Position numbers and translations under genes: made by a program. A stretch of 64,000 bases of DNA from Salinivirgaceae bacterium (GTDB lineage Bacteria; Bacteroidota; Bacteroidia; Bacteroidales; SZUA-534): contig JAGCNL010000031.1 in NCBI GenBank assembly GCA_017645945.1, positions 62,001 through 126,000 on the forward strand, in the 5' to 3' direction. This document shows, in pieces, positions 59,468 to 64,000 of this stretch (positions within the stretch are counted from its first letter, which is position 1; every line of letters begins with the position of its first letter). The notes under the pieces are model-generated. The model was given only the letters and a program-made list of their open reading frames with translations. It ran no database searches and was not told the origin of the DNA.

Positions 59468-60883
59468 ATGAAAGTCAGATTGAACATACTAACCGTTGCC
59501 GCCTTGTGTTTGCTGGCGATGTCCTGCAACAAGCAGCCGTCGGGCGACTCTGCCAACACGAGCCACGACCTTGACGCTATCGAGAACCGCGGCACACTTT
59601 TAGCATTAACCGATTATAATTCAATAAGTTATTTTACATATCGCGGCACACCGATGGGTTACCAGTACGAACTTTTGCAAGACCTTGCAAAGCGGCTCGG
59701 ACTAAAGCTTGAACTGCGGGTGTCGAACAACCTTGAGAACGATTTCGACGATTTGGTCAACCACAAAGTCGATTTGCTGGCCATCAACCTGACTGTGACT
59801 GCTGAACGGCAGAAAATGATGAATTTCACATCGCCAATTATGGAAACTCGGCAAGTGCTGGTACAACTTTCGGAGCGGCAGCGGCGCCGCAACAATCCTG
59901 ACTACGACGGCTCGAAGCAGATAAAATCGCCGCTCGACATGGCTGGCAAAACCATCCACGTGGTGAAAAATTCGGCCTTCGCCGAAAGGTTACACAACAT
60001 CGAGTCGGAAATTGGTGACTCAATCGATATTATCGAGGTTGAAAATATTGATTCAGAACAACTTATTGAACAAGTGGCGCACGGTGAAATCGACTACTGT
60101 GTGACTGATGAGAACGTGGCAATGATTAACCAAACCTACTACCCTGCCCTCGACATCAGCGTGGCGGTGTCGTTCCCGCAGAATATGGCATGGGCCGTAA
60201 GCAAAGACAACCCGAAACTTCTAGACGCCATAAACAACTGGATTTCAGAAACAAAAGGCTCGTCATTCCACATGGTGCTCTACAAAAAATATTTCAAGGA
60301 CCCGAAAACTCTCACTCGGGCGCAGAGCCCCTACCTGTCGTTCAAGGGCGGTAGCATATCGATTTACGATGACGCCATCAAAAAATGCAGCAAGATTATC
60401 GACTGGGACTGGCGGCTGCTTGCGGCTGTCATCTATCAGGAATCGCGGTTCAAAGCCGATGCGCGGTCGTGGTGCGGCGCTTACGGACTGATGCAACTGA
60501 TGCCCGAAACAGCGGCCAAATACGGCATCGACTCAACATCGTCGGCTGAAGCCAACATCAAGGCTGGCGTAAAATATCTGAAATGGATTGACAAGCAACT
60601 TACTGATTCTGTGACCGATAAAAACGAACGCACAAAATTTGTGCTGGCGGCGTACAACATCGGATTGGGACACATTCTCGATGCACGGCGCGTGGCGAAG
60701 GCTAATGGCGGCAATCCTGATGTTTGGGACGACGGCGTTGATTTCTACCTACTGCACAAATCGGAACCAACGTATTACAACCCCGAACTTGTGAAATCGG
60801 GCTACTGCCGCGGCGATGAGACCTACAATTTTGTGCGCGACATTATGGAACGCTACCGAATCTACACAACGCTTATAAAATAG
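59468..60883 (+). CDS. MltF-like membrane-bound lytic murein transglycosylase (lipoprotein)
   Basis: A lipoprotein of 471 aa (lipobox LAMSC, Cys20) that cleaves glycan strands of peptidoglycan. Residues about 38-275 form a family-3 solute-binding-like domain (GTLLALTDYNSISYF, GYQYELLQDLAKRLGLKLEL). The C-terminal SLT lysozyme-like domain is about 310-440, with the catalytic Glu in VIYQESRFKADARS, then GAYGLMQLMPETA and AAYNIGLGH. The domain order equals Escherichia coli MltF. Followed 14 bp later by a glycosyltransferase gene. Confidence 0.93.
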   Translation: MKVRLNILTVAALCLLAMSCNKQPSGDSANTSHDLDAIENRGTLLALTDYNSISYFTYRGTPMGYQYELLQDLAKRLGLKLELRVSNNLENDFDDLVNHKVDLLAINLTVTAERQKMMNFTSPIMETRQVLVQLSERQRRRNNPDYDGSKQIKSPLDMAGKTIHVVKNSAFAERLHNIESEIGDSIDIIEVENIDSEQLIEQVAHGEIDYCVTDENVAMINQTYYPALDISVAVSFPQNMAWAVSKDNPKLLDAINNWISETKGSSFHMVLYKKYFKDPKTLTRAQSPYLSFKGGSISIYDDAIKKCSKIIDWDWRLLAAVIYQESRFKADARSWCGAYGLMQLMPETAAKYGIDSTSSAEANIKAGVKYLKWIDKQLTDSVTDKNERTKFVLAAYNIGLGHILDARRVAKANGGNPDVWDDGVDFYLLHKSEPTYYNPELVKSGYCRGDETYNFVRDIMERYRIYTTLIK

Positions 60884-60897
60884 TGTGTATTAGCCAG

Positions 60898-61989
60898 ATG
60901 CCCACAATTATCACAATAGTTTTTCTTGCGGTTTCACTCGCTTATGCGATACTGATTATCAGCATCTATTTCGGATTCAAAAAGATAGCTCGTCAACCTC
61001 GTCACAGCGGCGCCAACTTGGCAGTAAGCGTGATAGTGCCGTTCCACAACGAAGAAGGCACAATCCAGCACACTCTTGAATCAATTTTAAGCCAGCAGAC
61101 CGATGCCGATTTTGAAGTCATCGCCATCAACGACCACAGCACCGACAATTCACATGGCGTGGTAAGCGCTATGCTAGCCAGCAATCCTCACTTGCGGCTG
61201 ATAGAAGCCAACGGCCACGGGAAGAAAAACGCTCTGGCGGAAGCAGTTGCCGCGGCACGTCATAATGCAATAATCACTACCGACGCCGACTGCATCTACC
61301 CTCAAGGCTGGCTCGACGCAATGGCGGCCACTTTCAGCCATGAGAAATGCTCCCTGCTGGCTGCACCCGTTATCATCGCACCAATCGACAGCTGGTTCCG
61401 AAAATTCCAATTCGCTGATTTTGCAAGCCTCGTCGGAAGCGGAATCGGTGCGGCAGGCATTGGCCACCCAATAATGTGCAATGGTGCCAACCTGATGTTA
61501 GACCGATTGGAATACAACAAGTTAACCGACCCGCTCAATTCAAAAACGGCTTCGGGCGACGACGTTTTTCTGCTTCACAAGATGAAGGCCTTAGGTGCAA
61601 AAATCTGTTTCACTGCACAACCCGAAACCATTGCTTCTACCCTCCCCGCCGCTTCAGTGAGCACTTTTCTGCGACAACGGATGCGCTGGGGAGGAAAGAC
61701 AACTGGCTACACCGATACAGACAGCCTGACAGTGGCAGTTTTGGTGGCGGTCGAATCGCTTCTGCTCTGCATTGGAATTGCCGCACTGCCATTGCTATGG
61801 ATGCCCGCACTCGTCCTGTATCTTACAAAACTAATCGTTGACACTCTGCTGCTGACGGCCGTCTGCAAGCAATTTGGCAACCGCCGCTTGCTGTGGTGGA
61901 TGCCTTTTTTTGAGTTCATGGTTGCCATATATACTGTTGCAGTGACACTTGCTGCCGTGACGGGAATCGGCAAAGTCAAGTGGAAATGA
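60898..61989 (+). CDS. Membrane-anchored family 2 glycosyltransferase
   Basis: A GT2 enzyme of 363 aa. One N-terminal membrane helix (about 5-27), then the GT-A domain: SVIVPFHNEEGTI, AINDHSTDNS, ITTDADCIY (DxD) and the QRMRWGGK motif of processive-type GT2 proteins, followed by two or three C-terminal helices. The start is the ATG at 60898; a GTG at 60883 overlaps the mltF stop. The acceptor is unknown; a lipid or polysaccharide of the envelope is likely. Confidence 0.88.
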   Translation: MPTIITIVFLAVSLAYAILIISIYFGFKKIARQPRHSGANLAVSVIVPFHNEEGTIQHTLESILSQQTDADFEVIAINDHSTDNSHGVVSAMLASNPHLRLIEANGHGKKNALAEAVAAARHNAIITTDADCIYPQGWLDAMAATFSHEKCSLLAAPVIIAPIDSWFRKFQFADFASLVGSGIGAAGIGHPIMCNGANLMLDRLEYNKLTDPLNSKTASGDDVFLLHKMKALGAKICFTAQPETIASTLPAASVSTFLRQRMRWGGKTTGYTDTDSLTVAVLVAVESLLLCIGIAALPLLWMPALVLYLTKLIVDTLLLTAVCKQFGNRRLLWWMPFFEFMVAIYTVAVTLAAVTGIGKVKWK

Positions 61990-62081
61990 TTATGACACTG
62001 TTTGTTTTGCACCTTGACTGATGGTGCTTTCATAATGTTTCTGCAATAAAGACTTTCAAAAGAATCGTTTCCTACTGTTGT

Positions 62082-62123
62082 CTAAAGTCTTTAGTCAAAA
62101 ATTCACTAACCTAACTTTAGTGA
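62082..62123. promoter_or_regulatory. Palindromes upstream of manA
   Basis: CTAAAGTCTTTAG (62082-62094) is a near-perfect palindrome, and TCACTAA...TTAGTGA (62103-62123) is a 7-bp inverted repeat. Both precede the manA -7 box and may bind a regulator. Confidence 0.35.
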
Positions 62124-62144
62124 TACACTTAACCAAAAATTGGG

Positions 62145-62152
62145 TACCTTTG
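62145..62152 (+). promoter_or_regulatory. Predicted -7 box of manA
   Basis: TACCTTTG, an exact TAnnTTTG, 13 bases before the ATG at 62166; the leader is very short and no -33 box is seen. If the next ATG (62178) is used, the leader is more usual. Confidence 0.45.
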
Positions 62153-62165
62153 CACACTTGTAAAA

Positions 62166-63164
62166 ATGACTGACAAGATGAACACACTATATCCGCTGAA
62201 ATTCGAACCGATACTGAAAGAGAAGATTTGGGGCGGCAACAAACTATCGACAGTGCTGAACAAGCCGCAAGGCTCGATGCAGAAAATCGGCGAAAGCTGG
62301 GAACTGTCAGGGCTCGAAGGCGACCTTTCGGTTGTGGCAAACGGCTTTCTGGCTGGCAACACCATCGACGAACTCATCGAAATCTATATGGGCGACCTTG
62401 TCGGTGATGCCGTTTTCTCGAAGTTCGGAACCGAATTTCCACTGCTTTTCAAGTTCATCGAAGCCAGCGACAACCTTTCAATCCAGGTTCACCCCAATGA
62501 CGAGTTGGCAATGAGTCGTCACAACGCTTCTGGCAAAACCGAGATGTGGTATATTGTTGAATCAGAGTTCGATGCAAAACTGATTGCGGGATTCAACCGC
62601 CCGATGGATAAGCAGAAATATCTTGAACACTTCAAAAACGGTACGTTGCGCGATGTGTTGAACTGGGAAAACGCAAAGCCTGGCGATGTGTTCTTCATCC
62701 CTGCGGGCCGCATTCACTCTATCGGTCCGAACATTCTACTGGCCGAAGTACAACAAGCTTCCGACATCACCTACCGCATCTACGACTGGGACCGCGTTGA
62801 CGCCAACGGCAAATCACGCGAAATGCACACCGATTGGGCTGTGGATGCCATCGACTACACATACAGCAAGGGATACCGCACGCCGTACACAATGCCGCAG
62901 GACAACAGCACAAACATTGCCAAATGCCAATATTTCACGGTCAACATTCTCAATTTCGCAAAGCATATCGATATTGATTACGGCCGCCTGGACTCGTTTG
63001 TGGTGTATATGGCAGTTGAAGGCAAAACGCTCATCGGCGCGCCAGGACTTGAGCAACCAGTTGAAATTACAAAGGGCGAAACCGTACTCATTCCCGCCGA
63101 AATGAAAGAGATTGAACTCACTCCTCTCAACGGCGAATCAAGGCTGCTAGAAATCTACATTTAG
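62166..63164 (+). CDS. manA: Mannose-6-phosphate isomerase, class I
   Basis: A zinc cupin enzyme interconverting mannose-6-phosphate and fructose-6-phosphate, feeding GDP-mannose and glycan synthesis. Motifs: EKIWGGNKL, GESWELSG, SIQVHPND (Gln and His zinc ligands), KTEMWYIV (Glu ligand) and IPAGRIHSIG (His ligand). 332 aa, the short class I form common in Bacteroidota. A second ATG at 62178 is an alternative start. Confidence 0.94.
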   Translation: MTDKMNTLYPLKFEPILKEKIWGGNKLSTVLNKPQGSMQKIGESWELSGLEGDLSVVANGFLAGNTIDELIEIYMGDLVGDAVFSKFGTEFPLLFKFIEASDNLSIQVHPNDELAMSRHNASGKTEMWYIVESEFDAKLIAGFNRPMDKQKYLEHFKNGTLRDVLNWENAKPGDVFFIPAGRIHSIGPNILLAEVQQASDITYRIYDWDRVDANGKSREMHTDWAVDAIDYTYSKGYRTPYTMPQDNSTNIAKCQYFTVNILNFAKHIDIDYGRLDSFVVYMAVEGKTLIGAPGLEQPVEITKGETVLIPAEMKEIELTPLNGESRLLEIYI

Positions 63165-63243
63165 ACTTCAAACTACGGACAACGGACTTCAGTCACAACA
63201 AAGTGTAAATCCGAGACACTTATGTCTTTTTGGTCCTCAAATC

Positions 63244-63969
63244 CTAACTAATTTCCGAAAACACCTCGTGCAGAATCTCGTACGAGTTCATTTCCTTCAT
63301 TGTGGGAATGCGGAACTGATACCACTGGATTACCGTCTCAAGCAAAAAATCTCGGTCAGCTTTCGACATCTGCATGTCGCGAAGATTATCGTATGGACAA
63401 TCGGCAAAAAAAACTATGCGGCGAAACACATCTGCATCGACAAAATGGCGGTGAATGGGCTTCAGCGGCGTGCTGTGCCCCTGCTCAAGGTCGAAAAACG
63501 GATGATTGGCATCGATGTTCGGGAAGAAACCGATTATGCGGCTCAACTTAACCATGAAAGCCAGATGGAAGAACTGTAAACCCGCCTGCATCTGCTCGAG
63601 AATCTGCACCGACGCGTCGATGAATTCAAACTGAGCGTCATCTTCTGCCTCCTCACGGATGCTCTTGCCCACCACTTCGGCCATAAACATCAGCATGGTG
63701 CTTTTGCGCAGGTCGGCAGTACAACTCACAAGATTAGGCGTCGAGCGGTACTCAGTCAGTTTCTGAATGTCGCGGTCGGGCTTGTAGGAATAAACCACAT
63801 CGAGCAGCGCCATAGGGTGGAATGCTCCCAACTTCGACCTGTTTTTGCCGCCAAATCCATACACCATCAGCGATACGCGGCCATGCTGTCGCGAAAGCGC
63901 ACGAACAATTATCGAAGAATCGCTGAAACGCGTGTGGCTCAATACGATTATGCGGTCGGTACAAAGCAT
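63244..63969 (-). CDS. recO: DNA repair protein RecO
   Basis: Helps load RecA on single-stranded DNA together with RecR. N-terminal OB fold: IIVLSHTRFSDSSIIVRALS and GRVSLMVYGFGGK; C-terminal helical domain: FMAEVVGKSIREE and FFHLAFMVKLSRIIGFFPN. 241 aa. Bacteroidota RecO usually lacks the zinc cysteines, as here. The gene is convergent with manA; its promoter lies beyond or at the right window edge. Confidence 0.9.
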   Translation of the reverse strand: MLCTDRIIVLSHTRFSDSSIIVRALSRQHGRVSLMVYGFGGKNRSKLGAFHPMALLDVVYSYKPDRDIQKLTEYRSTPNLVSCTADLRKSTMLMFMAEVVGKSIREEAEDDAQFEFIDASVQILEQMQAGLQFFHLAFMVKLSRIIGFFPNIDANHPFFDLEQGHSTPLKPIHRHFVDADVFRRIVFFADCPYDNLRDMQMSKADRDFLLETVIQWYQFRIPTMKEMNSYEILHEVFSEIS

Positions 63970-64000
63970 CGGGCGCAGTTATTTGATGACGTGAATTTTG

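Overview
The window reads as one contiguous chromosomal segment of a Bacteroidales-type member of the Bacteroidota. The signs are many promoter boxes of the form TAnnTTTG, several with TTTG or TTG 19 bp upstream; a TonB-dependent receptor with a carboxypeptidase-regulatory-like N-terminus; a BspA-type leucine-rich-repeat protein with a type IX secretion (Por) C-terminal domain; lipoproteins with SxC lipoboxes; a DUF4139 protein; and the gene order rpsF-rpsR-rplI. I could not run any search, so a species is not named.

Layout. 1-4.4 kb: the N-terminal 1,461 codons of a giant secreted beta-structure protein (minus strand, runs off the left edge). 4.6-8.3 kb: dipeptidyl peptidase III and a zinc-ribbon membrane protein. 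8.4-14.2 kb: a minus-strand operon of M23 endopeptidase, anhydro-MurNAc kinase, C69 dipeptidase and a nucleotide pyrophosphatase/phosphodiesterase, which suggests murein turnover. 14.4-20.5 kb: GH31 glycosidase, rplS, a small four-cysteine protein, a secreted C1B peptidase and a nucleoside-recognition membrane protein. 20.6-29.7 kb: a tightly packed minus-strand array of eight genes, from a 13-repeat TPR protein at the top to the DUF4139 protein at the bottom. 29.8-35.9 kb: a small coiled-coil protein, a secreted protein, the ribosomal operon, the TonB receptor, YjbQ and an RDD protein. 36.2-44.4 kb: tRNA-Asp, an ECF sigma/anti-sigma/lipoprotein operon, two parts of an iron- or B12-type ABC importer and the large LRR protein. 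44.7-51.5 kb: thiL, a lipoprotein divergent from an XRE regulator, a cluster of hairpin repeats, gpsA-pgi, a Nudix hydrolase and a CobW-type GTPase. 59.5-64 kb: MltF-like lytic transglycosylase, glycosyltransferase, manA and recO.

The accessory island lies at 51.7-59.4 kb, between two paralogous single-HKD phospholipase-D-like proteins. It holds a WYL regulator, a DEDDh exonuclease, an FtsK-motor-like protein whose Walker A and B motifs are destroyed but whose C-terminal gamma (DNA-binding) domain is kept, a 171-aa unknown, a PD-(D/E)XK nuclease, two further unknowns and a metallophosphoesterase remnant. The pseudo-FtsK / 171-aa / nuclease block is visibly more AT-rich than its neighbours and is bounded on both sides by a direct repeat of about 66 bp carrying a terminator plus promoter. 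The operator-like half of that repeat occurs a third time, in front of the WYL gene, always 28 bp from the -7 box. I infer a WYL-controlled, DNA-targeting (possibly anti-mobile-element) locus into which the pseudo-FtsK/nuclease module was inserted. This is the best candidate for an undescribed system in the window.
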